Assembly (NCBI GenBank): GCA_030062745.1
Contig: CP099844.1
Location: 24,738,596 to 24,802,595 of the forward strand
Length of the DNA: 64,000 nucleotides
Direction: 5' to 3'
DNA from: Capitulum mitella
Taxonomy: Eukaryota > Arthropoda > Thecostraca > Pollicipedomorpha > Pollicipedidae
In this document: one piece after another, positions 52,057 through 64,000 of the stretch
Numbering within the stretch: the stretch's first letter is position 1
How the letters are laid out: each line of letters begins with the position of its first letter
The notes under the pieces: generated by a model
Database searches by the model: none
What the model saw: only the letters and a program-made list of their open reading frames with translations
Told to the model about the DNA's origin: nothing
Made by a program: the position numbers and the translations under genes

Positions 52057-54422
52057 CGTTCCAGCGGAGAACTTATGAAACATTGTGCAATCATGTGCTG
52101 TTGCCATGGCCACGATGTATCCAAGACCCAGAGAAGCCGTTGCAGTGTTCCTCTGTTTTGTTACAGAAGTGCGAGAGGAACGGCCTGTAGGCATAATTGG
52201 TATGTTTAGTTGGCAAAGACATAATTGGTATGTTTAGTTGGCGGTACCTAAACGCGTTGAAGCAGACTAATGCTCGTTGCTAACTGCTAGCTGCGTTGCC
52301 CTATTGCGAGCCACAGGCTCCGTCTTCGGGTCAGTGTTTTGATCCGCTCGCTCCAAAACCCATATGTTACGAGAAAATTCATCCTAAAGCTGCATGCTAA
52401 TCGTACGTGTTCCACCAACAACAGAATCCTCACATAAACTCCCTGTGACTCAGGAAAATACTTCTTCTCGATTTATCGAGAGTTCTCATTCTCGTTCTCG
52501 AGAAGTTCTCGAGCCCCGGTCGAAGGATCCGCAGGTTCGCCGCTCTCGTACAGAGCATTCATATCTATGGCGTGGGAACAAGAGCGGGACGGGGAACGCT
52601 GGAGGCCTGATCCCTGGTGATCCTGGATCGACGGACAGCGTTCTGGTAGAGGTCAGCTGCACATCGCCAACCCAGTAAGTGGTATGAGAGGAAACGTTCC
52701 AAACGTAACTCTTGTATCTAAAAGAGCCATCGTCGCCGTTACTATGTTTGAAGTAATGCGTCACCAACGCAACTAGAGTGTATCAAAGGTCGCAGCGTCA
52801 ACAAAGCTGTTGTGCCAGAATGTCAACGTCCATGAAAGGTAACCATCAAATATGGAAGGACATGCACTAGAGCTATGCTATATCACATTGACTGGGTCCT
52901 GTGATATAGCAGACCCCACGCAAATCTTGCATCTAAAGATCTGGGTCCCCACCACATCATCGGCAGTTCCGAGAAGGTGTTTCTTCAGCACGGTTGCTGA
53001 TAATTGTCCTACGACGCCAATGGGACCAGAAGTGTATATTTGTCTTCCGAACTACTTAAGCAAAAGGGGATTATGTTTCTTTCCGGCAGAAAAATATCGT
53101 TTCTCCATGTGAGCCCTCAGCGTCAGACTTGTATATGATTCAGAATCGAATCAAAATCGATTGCGATTCGCCAACTCTTTCGAGAATCAGAATCAGAATC
53201 GATTCCCCATTTGACGACGCTGAAGCAGAATCAGAATCGTCTTCTGGTTTAAGAATCAGAGACGAGTCGATTCACAAAATTGCTACAGATCGATTCCCTG
53301 AAACTGTTTTTTCCCTTTGTCTTTTCCCTGTTTTTTTTTTCGAAATTCATTGAAAAATTGATTACAAATCATAATTCGTGTGAACCAGTGCTTTATTTAC
53401 CCAACAAATCAGACAGTTTACTACTAATGTTTTCAAGAATAACCATGGGGTCAATCAGCATTGACAGCAGAACCAAATGAGAATAGAGAATGTAAATGCC
53501 AGGTATGGTACAATGTCATAGACGTGGGAACGGGAATGGGGGGCGGGGGAAGGGGCCATGGCCTCACTTTCTGAGAATCTGAACATTATCCATATGGGAA
53601 AACGTCTTTGCTACTCCCCCCCCCCACTTTTCGGAATGCTCTTACGTCCCTGTGCAATGGGCAGTGAATATTTCTTTTACTGTGGTAAAAACCTCAACAT
53701 CCTACAACCTAAACTAATCCATGGGCCAGCAGATCATATGATTACGGTCTGAATGGTCGTTTCTCTCTACAGTTTTGTATTTATATCCTATTGTATGCAC
53801 CATCAATTGTGGCTTCAGCTTCTTGTTAGAAGTGCATCACGCTTTATTCCTGGTCGACTGCTGGTGAACATTTTTATCCTCATCCTTAGTGCACACTAGA
53901 GTTTGGACTTAGAGTTTGGACACAGTGCTCTATGCCAATGCGTAAAAACATTGTGCAGTATATGGTACACGTTATCGTTGTTCGCTAATACCATCCTATA
54001 AAGTATAACAGTTTGCATATATAGCAGACCCTGGATTACCACAAGATGCGAGACTTAGCTATTGCATCTATGACAAAAATAATATAGGAGCACGGTTCTT
54101 ATTTCACATAGAAATGAATCATGAATCAAGTCGTAAATCGTGAGTATAAAATCGGACCAGTTTCCTGCAGTTAAAATGGTCTTTGAATCAGAACCAAATT
54201 GATTCTGTTTTCTGATGTGGGTCAGAATCATAATGATAATTACCGTCCTGGGCTGCAAATCGGAATCGAATCTATTCCCAATGTCGTGAATCGTTTCCAA
54301 GTCTGATCATCATACGTCAAAACTCGTCTTCACAGGACCAGGACTGCAAACAAGCCCTTGTTTGCTAAACAGCCAAGTCACGTAAGCCTCAAGCATAGTC
54401 AGCTGCGGGTAATGTCCTTTAA
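52057..54422 (+). repeat. Left arm of a large inverted repeat
   Basis: Matches 61684-64000 in reverse complement; sampled segments look about 96-98% identical. It contains low-complexity GAATCAGAATCGATTC units (53145-53290, 54110-54300). The frames in it mirror between arms and look non-coding. The outer limit is unknown because the right arm leaves the window; the inner limit coincides with the TTAA used by the MITE at 54423. Confidence 0.88.
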
Positions 54423-55632
54423 CCCTATTCCCGGCAGGGGGGCTGAATCCGCCCCCCTCGAGTTTTTTGCTTGCCAATTCCAAGCTTTTTAATGCAGCTT
54501 CACAAAACTTGGTGACTTTTCCTCGCTATTCTTTCTACGTGCCATGACAAAATTTCAAAATTCTATTTTGCTCAGGGGCGGAGCCAGGTAACGTTTTTGG
54601 GAGGCACCTCATGCCATTTTTGGCCATGTTGAGGGTAAAAGAAAAATGTCTGCCAAAAACAGAGTTTTTAAGATAGAACTTAAAAGTTCACGTGAATGTA
54701 TAGCTAAATACGTGGGTAATATGCACACAAAATTTTGTTCATCTGAAATTATTTTACAAGGTCAGGTCAAGGTCAAAAGTTAAAATTTGTTTTTTTTTGC
54801 AATAATTTCGGCACCGTTTTTTCAAATGCCAGACCCGGAATATATATGACGTAGAAGGGTGCCCTCTACTTGTGTACCAAGTTTCAGCTTGATATCAGAT
54901 CGGGTCACGGAGCTATGACCTAAAATGTCCGTGCGCGTACCCTATATCGCAATAGCCATAAGATGAAATTTTTGAAATAGAGTGAATTCAAATGATTGAA
55001 AACGTTTACAGATAATATTAAATGCACACGACATCATTCCAAGTGACCCCAAGGTCACTGGAGGTCATTTAAGGTCAAAGGTCACAAGTTGATCTGAGAA
55101 ACGTGTAACCATGACAGTTCCCCCTTTTTCATGTCCCTGGCACCGCCTATGCTAATATTATACAAACATTGTAATGCGATTTGTACTTCTTTAGTATAAC
55201 ATGACTAGCAGAAGCCAAAAAAGGGTGTTTGCCTCTTTGGTTCATTGAGTTATTAGAAAACTAATCCTTCTATTTTTGAAACCCTGTGAACGCCCATGAA
55301 TTTTCTCAAAATTTCAAATCTGCGGACCCGTGGTAAAAGCCCTATCCATAATCTCTCGATTGATGCCAGTTACATCGAAATCGGTTCATAAGTAACGGAG
55401 TTATAAGAAGTCCAAAAGTACCCCCCATTTTGACATTTCTGCCCCCTGTATCCACGAATTTCAAAATTTTGAAAATTTCTTTTTATAAAAGTGTAGTTGA
55501 CGTCACGGCAAATCGATTGCCGTTTGTTGCGATGAAATCGGACAAGTAGTTCTCGAGATCTCAGGGGGGGCCGAATCCGCCCCCCCCCCCTGCCGGGAAT
55601 CGACCATACCGTCTAGCCCGCCGGGAATAGGG
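54423..55632 (+). mobile_element. TTAA (piggyBac-type) MITE family A, copy 1
   Basis: 1210 bp. Left TTAA at 54419-54422; ends CCCTATTCCCGG and CCGGGAATAGGG are perfect 12-bp inverted repeats, continued by G-run/C-run sequence. The right TTAA is changed to CTAG. Non-coding. Contains four AGGTCA half-sites at 55052-55084. Confidence 0.9.
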
Positions 55633-55738
55633 CTAGGGGCCAGAGGATCGCCCCATGGCCATTGGCAAGACCAGGATTTTTTTTTGGGGGGGGAGGAAGG
55701 TCCTAGGGAACGGGTCCCAACACCGAAAGGCCCTTTAA

Positions 55739-56949
55739 CCCTATTCCCGGCAGGGGGGGGCGGAATTCGCCCCCCCCTCGGGTTTTTTGCTTGCCAATTC
55801 CAGGCTTTTTAACGCAGCTTCACGAAACTTGGTGACTTTTCCTAGCTATTCCTTCTACGCGCCGTGACAAAATTTCGAAATTCTATTTTGCTCAGGGGCG
55901 GAGCCAGGCAACGTTTTTGGGAGGCACCTCAGGTCATTTTTGGCCATGTTGAGGGTAAAAGAAAAATGTCTGCCAAAAACAGAGTTTTTAAGATAGAACT
56001 TAAAACTTTATATGAATATATAGCTAAATAGTTGGGCAATGTGCATATGTAATTCTGTTTATCTGAGGTCACTTTACAAGGTCAGGTCAAGGTCAAAACT
56101 CAAAATTTGTTTTTTCGCAATAATTTCGGCGCCGTTTTTTCAAATGCCAAACCCGGAATATATATGACGTAGAAAGATGCCCTCTACTTGTGTACCACGT
56201 TTCAGCTTGATATCAGGTCAGGTCACGGAGCTATGACCTAAAATGTCAGTGCACGTACCCTATATCGCAAAAGCCAAAAAATGAATTTTTTTTGAATAGA
56301 GTGAATTTAATCGATTAAAAACGTTTACAGATAATATGGAATGCAAACGACATCATTCCAGGTGACCCCAAGGTCACTGGAGGTCATTTAAGGTCAAAGG
56401 TCACAAGTTGATCTGAGAAACGTGTGACCATGACAGTTCCCCCTTTTTTATGTCCCTGGCACCGCCTATGCTAACATTATACAAACATTGTAATGCGATT
56501 TGTACTTCTTTAGCATAACATGACTAGCAGAAGCTAAAAAAGTGTTTTGGCCTCTTTTGTTCATTCTGTTATTGGAAAACTAATCCCCCTATTTTTAAAA
56601 CCCTGTGAACGCCCATGAATTTTCTCAAAATTTCAAATTTGCATACCCATGGTAAAAGCCCTATCCATAATCTCTCGATTGATGCCAGTTTCATCGAAAT
56701 CGGTCCATAAAGAACGGAGTTATAAGAAGTCAAAAAGTACCCCCCATTTTGACATTTTTGCCCCCCTGTATCCACAAATTTCAAAATTTTGAAAATTTCT
56801 TTTTATAAAAATGTAGTTCATGTCACGGCAAATCGATTGCCGTTTGTTGCGATGAAATCGGATAAGTAGTTCTCGAGATCTCAGGGGGGGGCCGAATCCG
56901 CCCCCCCTGCCGGGAATCGGCCATACCGTCTAGCCCTCCGGGAATAGGG
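55739..56949 (+). mobile_element. TTAA (piggyBac-type) MITE family A, copy 2
   Basis: 1211 bp with intact TTAA on both sides (55735-55738, 56950-56953) and perfect CCCTATTCCCGG / CCGGGAATAGGG ends. Closely similar to copy 1, about 100 bp away in the same orientation. AGGTCA cluster at 56371-56403. Confidence 0.93.
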
Positions 56950-56953
56950 TTAA

Positions 56954-58883
56954 ACACTATTCCCGTTGCTGTAACATTAGAGGGTACTTGGTACTTGTTT
57001 TTCAGTGTCATTAAGAATGAGGGCACCCGACAGCACTAAAACATATTACAATTTCATGTGTATGAGTTCTGGTCCGTGCTGCGCGAAGTCTGCGTGAGGC
57101 CTGGAGCCTTTTGCGGATGAGCAGGTTTGCCTTTCCCGGCCAGGGGGCCTCTTTAAGCAAATGACAGGGGCCCCTTCGTGTGTCAAAAATTCCCGGGAGT
57201 CCCAGGACCCCAAGGACCCCTAGCTACGTTACTGAACTCTTTATGTGTGTCTCGCCACCCATAAAACTGGAATAGGCATCCACAGGACAGCTGGAGCACC
57301 CACAGCCCAAAATGTTATCAATGGTTTCCTAAAACGTGGTCCACAGAGGTGCACATTTTTTTTAGAGGGAAAGGGATAGGGAAAGACAAATACGTTACCA
57401 AAAATGCACAAAGCCGGCCTGTTCCGCCCGCCGCTATCCCGCACGAAATTTACACAGAAGCTAGAAGCCCTAAAGAGCGGACAACCCATAACACCAAAAA
57501 AGTTATCTGAACGGCCTTGTACACGTTCGGGTCACGGGGCCGATAACAAAATTTGAAATTTAAAAAATAGAATGTGACATGTATTTGGGCAACCACAATC
57601 ATTTTAAGAAAACCGCGCCTGTGCCCTCGAAGCTGTCAGTGGGCCCTTCTACAGGCCTTCCGGGGGTTCCTCACAGGCCGTAGGAGCCCCTCCACAGGCT
57701 TTAAGGAAGTCCCTCCAAAGGTCTTGAGGGAGTCCTTCCACAGGCCGGCAGGGTGCCCCTACAGGCCGGCAGGACCCCGTAGTACAGCAGGAGGATCCTC
57801 TATAGGTCAACAGGTGCTTCCGAGGGCTGGCAGAGGCCCCACAGGTAGGCACGGGGCTATTATCGGCCGCCAGGGGATCGCTACAGGCCGGCAGGAGCCC
57901 CACAGAACAGCAGGGTTCCCTCCACAGTCCAGCAGGGGCCCTTTGAAGGTTTACAGGGGCCACACAGACCGACAGATGGTTTCCACAGGCTGGTAGTGGG
58001 CCCACAAGGCCGGCAGGGGCCCCCTACAGGCCGGCGGAGACCCCCTCAGGCTGACAGGGACCCCGTGCAGGCCAGAACGGCTCCCTCCACAAGCGAGCAG
58101 AGCCCTTTGAAGGCTGACAGGGGCCCTACAGACCGGTAGGTGCTCCCGACAGACCGATAGAGGGTCCAAAGGGCCGTCAGGGGCTTCCAACAGGCCGATA
58201 GCGGCCCCTCTGTGGACTTCGATCCATATACTTTATCTTTTTTCTTCTCTTGTTTACCATTCTTAAAGCATTTTGACGACATATCGGTTTTTGTAGGAGT
58301 TATTTCCTAACGTTGTTGGGGAGTGGGCCCGCTTCAAATATTTGGGGGTCCTGGGACCCCTAGAGCCTTTTGGTTGCGCCCAAACCCATGGTCCCTCTCC
58401 CTCCATCAGCCTGAAATCTCCTTCCAACAATGAGCTCCTGCATAACATGGTGGGCCCCATTTCAGCGTTAAGGAAGCTAAAATCAGCATTGGTAGGACTG
58501 AAACCAACATCGAGAGGCACGTGCCCCCTCAAAAGAATGTAAAATGACGCCCCTGGATGACATAAATTTTGTTCTTTGGTCAGTCATTTCTACAGAACGG
58601 GACTTTGGGCAAGTGGATGCCACAAAGCAACGTAAGATGTGCATACGCCTGTCCCGTCCGACAGGCGTTATTGCTGATTGGAATAACATGAGTCACGGTC
58701 AGGTCATCACTGTCAGTTAGCGGAGGCTACCGCTGGAGGGGAGGCGTCGTGCCGAGGTATAGCTTCTAACCGGAGCGTTTGGTCAATGTGTATTCAGTTT
58801 TAATACTGGGCGCACGTAGGGAACATCCTTATTTTTGCCTTTGACTTTGATGGAGCGCCTTGTCTTTAGAAACTGAGCCTTAA
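56954..58883. other. Repeat-derived intergenic DNA
   Basis: 57120-57235 ends GGACCCCTAGCTACGTTACTG, resembling a transposon end. 57600-58210 is a degenerate CCCCTACAGGCCGGCAGGGG array (about 30-bp rhythm). 58420-58553 (ending AAATGACGCCCCTG) resembles the 3' end of the hAT MITEs at 44.2 and 46.3 kb. No gene recognised. Confidence 0.5.
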
Positions 58884-60100
58884 CCCGCGCACGACCGTCG
58901 TTCCGTTTCGAACATGAGCGACTGGGGGGGGGGGGCAGTTGGCCGTCCCCCCTCTAACTCACGAACGGTTAGTCGCACGATAAAAATAAGCATACCGTTG
59001 GAAAGCTTGTGACGAGTAGAGCTCGAAACTGGACTCATTGTTTTAGCTTTATATAATACGTAAGCAATTTACGTCCTATATATGTTTTCTCATAGCCGAC
59101 TGCATGAGACCGAGAAATGGCCTGAATCTCAAGGGCTGTGACTAAAAACGCATAGGTAAAGGCACCAGCGCACAATTAAAGGTCCACGGATGCCGATACA
59201 CGTCTAATTTCCCCAGATTTGTTCAATATATACGCCGAAACGTTGAGTTAAAGACAGAACAATTCTCCCGCCAGCTGTCGGTGTGCGCCGCTGGCATGTG
59301 CGGTACCAAATTGACGGGAACTAATTTTAGCGTTCCTTTATTTTCGCGAAAAAGCCTATCTATGTAACTTTTATTGGTCGTAGTGATTCTTGTGATGGTT
59401 TTTCATGCTTAAATTTCGGAAAAATTATTTAGTTAGTAATCTACACAATTGGCGGAGCTTTATTCGCGAGAACCTGTTTATTTCCAAAATATGCTACTTT
59501 TTCACACTTTTTGAGGTTCCTGGTATTAATTACGTCTGTGCAAGCTAGTTCTGTCATTTTCTACCCATTCTGAGTAATTCATTGTCGACTTTGACGGTGG
59601 TACATTTTGGCTCACTGCAGTTATTCGTGACCTGACCTCAGGTCAATGGCTGGAAGTCATTGATACTTTGCCCAATGACGGCAATTAGATGTCTGCTTCA
59701 CTCCACACTAAAAATGTTATGAAATATTCCGTCAATTTCCGGAAAAACGACGATATGTCTTGAAAATGGGCTTGACCTTAGGTCAATGACCCGGAAAATT
59801 CCGAAAAATCTGAGATAGCAGATTTGTTACATCTATCACGATCACTAATTCCTGAAGGTATTATTGAGAGATCTTGTTTTGCGAAGAAGTTACAGGGCGC
59901 TAAACTTTTTTTGACATAGGTCCGTTTGACCTGACCTAGGTCAGGCACCGACCTGACCTAAGGTCAAAATTTTGACACAAGATGTAAAATTGATGAAGCA
60001 AAAGGTACACGAAGTTCCATGGTGCTGTGTTTGTTCCTTCTCTCGCAATCCCAGAAAAACCTCAGGGAGGACAGTTAACTACCCCCCAGTCGGGGACGGG
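58884..60100 (+). mobile_element. TTAA (piggyBac-type) MITE family B
   Basis: 1217 bp flanked by TTAA at 58880-58883 and 60101-60104. Ends CCCGCGCACGACCG and, in reverse complement, CCCGTCCCCGACTG; both subterminal parts have CGACTGGGGGG then AGTT. Interior non-coding and rich in TGACCT/AGGTCA everted pairs. Confidence 0.75.
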
Positions 60101-60104
60101 TTAA

Positions 60105-61683
60105 GTGAAGTGTCCATCTGCAAGCTTCAGTCGCAAGTTGTGAACTGATAATGGGAAATTTTGGGAAGGCGAGTTTTGAGGTCGCCGGTACACATTTCGC
60201 TTTCATTTGCTTATTGGTGCTGAGAACTCTTTTTACCTTGCTATTGCGGAGGCAGTCTCATCACGCCCTACAGCCACGCAGTCCGAGAAAATGTGATCAC
60301 AATAATCATGACCGCTTGTACCAGCTGTCCAAGTAGTACCAGCCTACGTCTCCTTCACAAAAATGTATTTTCCGGAGGCTCTTGTGCTGACTCCTCGCCG
60401 CACGTAAAAACCTCTGCTCCCGGACCACGCGGCGTGACGGTGGTCTAGTCCTCCCGCTCCAGAAAATCGACGGAGCAAAGTGCAGACTGCGCGTCTCGTG
60501 CGCGGTGTCGCAACAAATAGGTTACCAGCTGTCCTACCGCAGTATTTGGAACGTCACACTGGCGCTCACATCGGACAATGGCGGATGGGACTGCATGCGT
60601 GCCACTTGGTTCTAAACTTAGACCGTCTCGGTCCGGGAAATGACCTTTCTTGTATACAAAAGAGCAATGCCACACTCCTCGGACTCGGTAGATGACCTGC
60701 AAGATGTCCTCTGTTCGTTATTGGCGTTACTGGCACACCATTGATAACGCAGCTCTCCTCTTCCACGCAGACGGGAGCAACGTTGCGTCAGAGAGTACCA
60801 CCGCGTACCGCCTGGCAACAGGCAGTAACGGCGGGCGTGGAGGGTGCCGGCCAGTGATAACTGGTCACCACCAGTCCTGGGGCCGTCCCCCTGACCCCCC
60901 TCACGTCCCACCCCAGGCGGCGGACCGAGTGATCCCAGTGTATTCCGGCCCCTTCATCCCCGGGGCGTGGGGAAACCCCAACGAGCAGGACTGTTATTTT
61001 CCGTCGGGAGCCGGCGTCCTGCGGGAGGGAAGGATTCCGACGGCGATGGAGAAGGCGTTTCGTGAGGTGCGTGGTGCGTCCCTGCTGTTCGGGCTACGGA
61101 TTCAGGACTGAATCAGCTGCGGTTAACGAGTGATATGACTACTTTTCAGGGGATTTCAGTCCGAAAATGTTCGCTTATGGGAATAAATACCGCGGAAAGA
61201 AAACGTGATGCACGTGAAAACTTCGCATGGGAGACCGCGTGCCGAGAGCGCCATGTTTTGGAATGTATTGGAGCTCCTTGACATCTGCACACTCCTATGT
61301 AATGCACGTATAAGTACCTGCAGTCTCCGAGAACGCTCTCACCCGACTGTCCCATGTCGAATGTCAGAAATAAGTAGGCTCAATTAAAATTAGGTTCTTA
61401 ACAGCCGTATAGGAACGTTTTCAGGTTGATAGGACGTGTGCCATTTTGGGGTTATTTCTTGCGACGCAGCATCATAGGGTCTTTTTTCAAGTCAAATATC
61501 CAGAGTTGGTGGGTTAGAGTTCTGTTCGCCTTCCGGCCTGCTGCATCCTTGGGTGGTAATGCATCACTGTACATAATGGAAAACTTCGCAGATACCACGG
61601 ACCCTGTCAGTTTCACAGAGGAGACGTAAGAATCAACGTTCTGAATCCACAGCACTCTTTGTAAGTACAAGAAACGCAAGCCG
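60105..61683. other. Spacer between MITE and right inverted arm
   Basis: Apart from the candidate exon at 60917-61066, short frames only. A minus-strand frame at 61452-61620 ending RRKK looks somewhat protein-like but was not recognised. Confidence 0.4.
60917..61066 (+). CDS. Candidate orphan exon, function unknown
   Basis: A strong polypyrimidine tract and CAG acceptor precede 150 bp (50 codons, phase 0 to phase 0) ending at GAG/GTGCGT. The peptide begins AADRVIPVYSGPFIPGAWGN and ends IPTAMEKAFRE. GC-rich third positions resemble the CROT and NOL4 exons here and differ from surrounding AT-richer DNA. I could not place it in a family or find partner exons; the rest may lie in decayed or distant sequence. 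Confidence 0.4.
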
Positions 61684-64000
61684 TTAAAGGACATTACCCG
61701 CAGCTGACTATGCTTGAGGCTTACGTGACTTGGCTGTTTAGCAAACAAGGGCTTGTTTGCAGTCCTGGTCCTGTGAAGACGAGTTTTGACGTATGATGAT
61801 CAGACTTGGAAACGATTCACGACATTGGGAATAGATTCGATTCCGATTCGCAGCCCAAGGCGGTAATTATGATCATGATTATGACCCACATCAGAAAACA
61901 GAATCAATTTGGTTCTGATTCAAAGACCATTTTAACTGCAGGAAACTGGTCCGATTGTATACTCACGATTTACGATCTGATTCATGATTCATTTCTATGT
62001 GAAATAAGAACCGTGCTCCTATATTATTTTTGTCATAAATGCAATAGCTAAGTCTCGCATCTTGTGGTAATCCAGGGTCTGCTATATATGCAAACTGTTA
62101 TGCTTTATAGGATGGTATTAGCGAACAACGATAAGGTGTATCATATACTGTACAATGTTTTTACGCATTGGCATAGAGCACTGTGTCCAAACTCTAAGTC
62201 CAAACTCTAGTGTGCACTAAGGATGAGGATAAACATGTTCACCAGCAGTCGACCAGGAATAAAGCGTGATGCACTTACTTCTAACAAGAAGCTGAAGCCA
62301 CAATTGATGGTGCATACAATGGGATATAAATACAAAACTGTAGAGAGAAACGACCATTCAGACCGTAATCATATGATCTGCTGGCCCATGGATTAGTTTA
62401 GGTTGTAGGATGTTGAGGTTTTTACCACAGTAAAAGAAATATTCACTGCCCATTGCACGGGGGCGTAAGAGCATTCCGAAAAGTGGGGGGGGGGAGTAGC
62501 AAAGACGTTTTCCCATATGGATAATGTTCAGATTCTCAGAAAGTGAGGCCATGGCCCCTTCCCCCGCCCCCCCGTTCCCGTTCCCACGTCTATGACATTG
62601 TACCATACCTGGCATTTACATTCTCTATTCTCATTTGGTTCTGCTGTCAATGCTGATTGATTCCATGGTTATTCTTGAAAACATTAGCAGTAAACTGTCT
62701 CATTTGTTGGGTAAATAAAGCACTCGTTCACATGAATTATGATTTCGAATCAATTTTTCGGTGAATTTCGAAAAAAACAGGGAAAAGACAAAGGGAAAAA
62801 ACAGTTTCAGAGAATCGATCTGTAGCAATTTTGTGAATCGACTCGTCTCTGATTCTTAAGCCAGAAGACGATTCTGATTCTGCTTCAGCGTCGTCAAATG
62901 GGGAATCGATTCTGATTCTGATTCTCGAAAGAGTTGGCGAATCGCAATCGATTTTGATTCGATTCTGAATCATATACAAGTCTGACGCTGAGGGCACACA
63001 TGGAGAAACGATATTTTTTCTGCCGGAAAAAAACATAATCCCCTTTTGCTTAAGTAGTTCGGAAGACAAATATACACTTCTGGTCCCATTGGCGTCGTAG
63101 GACAATTATCAGCAACCGTGCTGAAGAAACACCTTCTCGGAACTGCTGATGATGTGGTGGGGACCCAGATCTTTAGATGCAAGACTTGCGTGGGGTCTGC
63201 TATATCACAGGACCCAGTCAATGTGATATAGCATAGCTCTAGTGCATGTCCTTCCATATTTGGTGCTTACCTTTCATGGACGTTGACATTCTGGCACAAC
63301 AGCTTTGTTGACGCTGCGACCTTTGATACACTCTAGTTGCGTTGGTGACGCATTACTTCAAACATAGTAACGGCGACGATGGCTCTTTTAGATACAAGAG
63401 CTACGTTTGGAAAGTTTCCTCTCATACCGCTTACTGGGTTGGCGATGTGCAGCTGACCTCTACCAGAACGCTGTCCGTTGATCCAGGATCACCAGGGATC
63501 AGGCCTCCAGCGTTTCCCGTCCCGCTCTTGTTCCCACGCCATAGATATGAATGCTCTGTACGAGAGCGGCGAACCTGCGGATCCTTCGACCGGGGCTCGA
63601 GAACTTCTCGAGAACGAGAATGAGAACTCTCGATAAATCGAGAACAAGTATTTTCCTGAGTCACAGCAAGTTTATGTGAAGATTGTGTTATGCAGCTTTA
63701 GCATGAATTTTCTCGCAACATATCGGTTTTGGAGCGAGCGGATCAAAACACTGACCCGAAGACTGCACCTGTGGCTTGCAATAGGGCAACGCAGCTAGCA
63801 GTTAGCAACGAGCATTAATCTGCTTCAAAGCGTTTAGGCATTGCCAACTAAACATACCAATTATATCTACAGGCCGTTCCTCTCGCACTTCTGTAACAAA
63901 ACAGAGGAACACTGCAACGGCTTCTCTGGGTCTTGGATACATCGTCGCCATGGCGACAACACATGATTGCACAATGTTTGATAAGTTCTCCGCTCGAACG
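61684..64000 (-). repeat. Right arm of the large inverted repeat (runs off the window)
   Basis: Reverse-complement match of 52057-54422. Its inner edge CCGTTAAAGG keeps an unoccupied TTAA at the point where the left arm carries the family A MITE. The arm continues past 64000. Confidence 0.88.

Noticed and set aside
53129-53353. Ile/Arg/Glu/Ser-rich frame, mirrored at 62737-63105
   Set aside because: Comes from GAATCAGAATCGATTC low-complexity units in the inverted arms.
61452-61620. Minus-strand frame with KFSIMYSDALPPKDAAGRK, ending RRKK and a stop
   Set aside because: Protein-like with an acceptor-like CTGACAG before it, but no family or partner exon recognised; too weak to annotate.

Overview
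This window looks like nuclear DNA from an invertebrate animal, most likely an arthropod (a crustacean is a guess). The evidence is split genes with GT-AG introns, CpG-rich promoter-like patches, many minisatellites and cut-and-paste DNA transposons, and a short TTAGG-type tract. I see no bacterial-style operons, CRISPR arrays, tRNA or rRNA genes, and I recognised no LTR or retrovirus-like element.

Three host genes can be read exon by exon, with splice phases that agree throughout. (1) 1170-9490, plus strand: a 12-exon peroxisomal carnitine O-octanoyltransferase (CROT-like; choline/carnitine acyltransferase family), with one apparent frameshift in exon 6. (2) 11859-17095, minus strand, probably with a first exon at 28384-28419: a NOL4 (nucleolar protein 4)-like gene, convergent with the first. 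(3) 41648-47722, minus strand: a six-exon hyaluronidase (glycosyl hydrolase family 56) with signal peptide and catalytic DFE motif. They are unrelated in function: peroxisomal fatty-acyl shuttling, a nuclear protein of unclear role, and an extracellular glycosidase.

The remainder is introns and repeat-rich intergenic DNA. 29.3-32.1 kb is a hAT-type element filled with a degenerate GC-rich array; a related array lies in the opposite orientation at 38.5-40.0 kb. A 353-bp segment occurs at 35.4 kb and, inverted and almost identical, at 40.5 kb. hAT-type MITEs, each carrying a dinucleotide microsatellite, lie in hyaluronidase introns and at 36.7 kb. A 3.7-kb non-autonomous hAT (48108-51785) sits upstream of the hyaluronidase gene. 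From 52.06 kb to the window end a roughly 2.3-kb sequence appears as two inverted arms around about 7.3 kb that holds two TTAA-flanked (piggyBac-type) MITEs of one family and one of another.

The most unusual observation is that two neighbouring unrelated genes each carry a minisatellite that begins inside an exon and repeats the exon end together with its splice donor: 15 x 31 bp in CROT, and nine CAG/GTGA sites about 33 bp apart in NOL4. The second is the clustering of AGGTCA nuclear-receptor half-sites in the TTAA MITEs.
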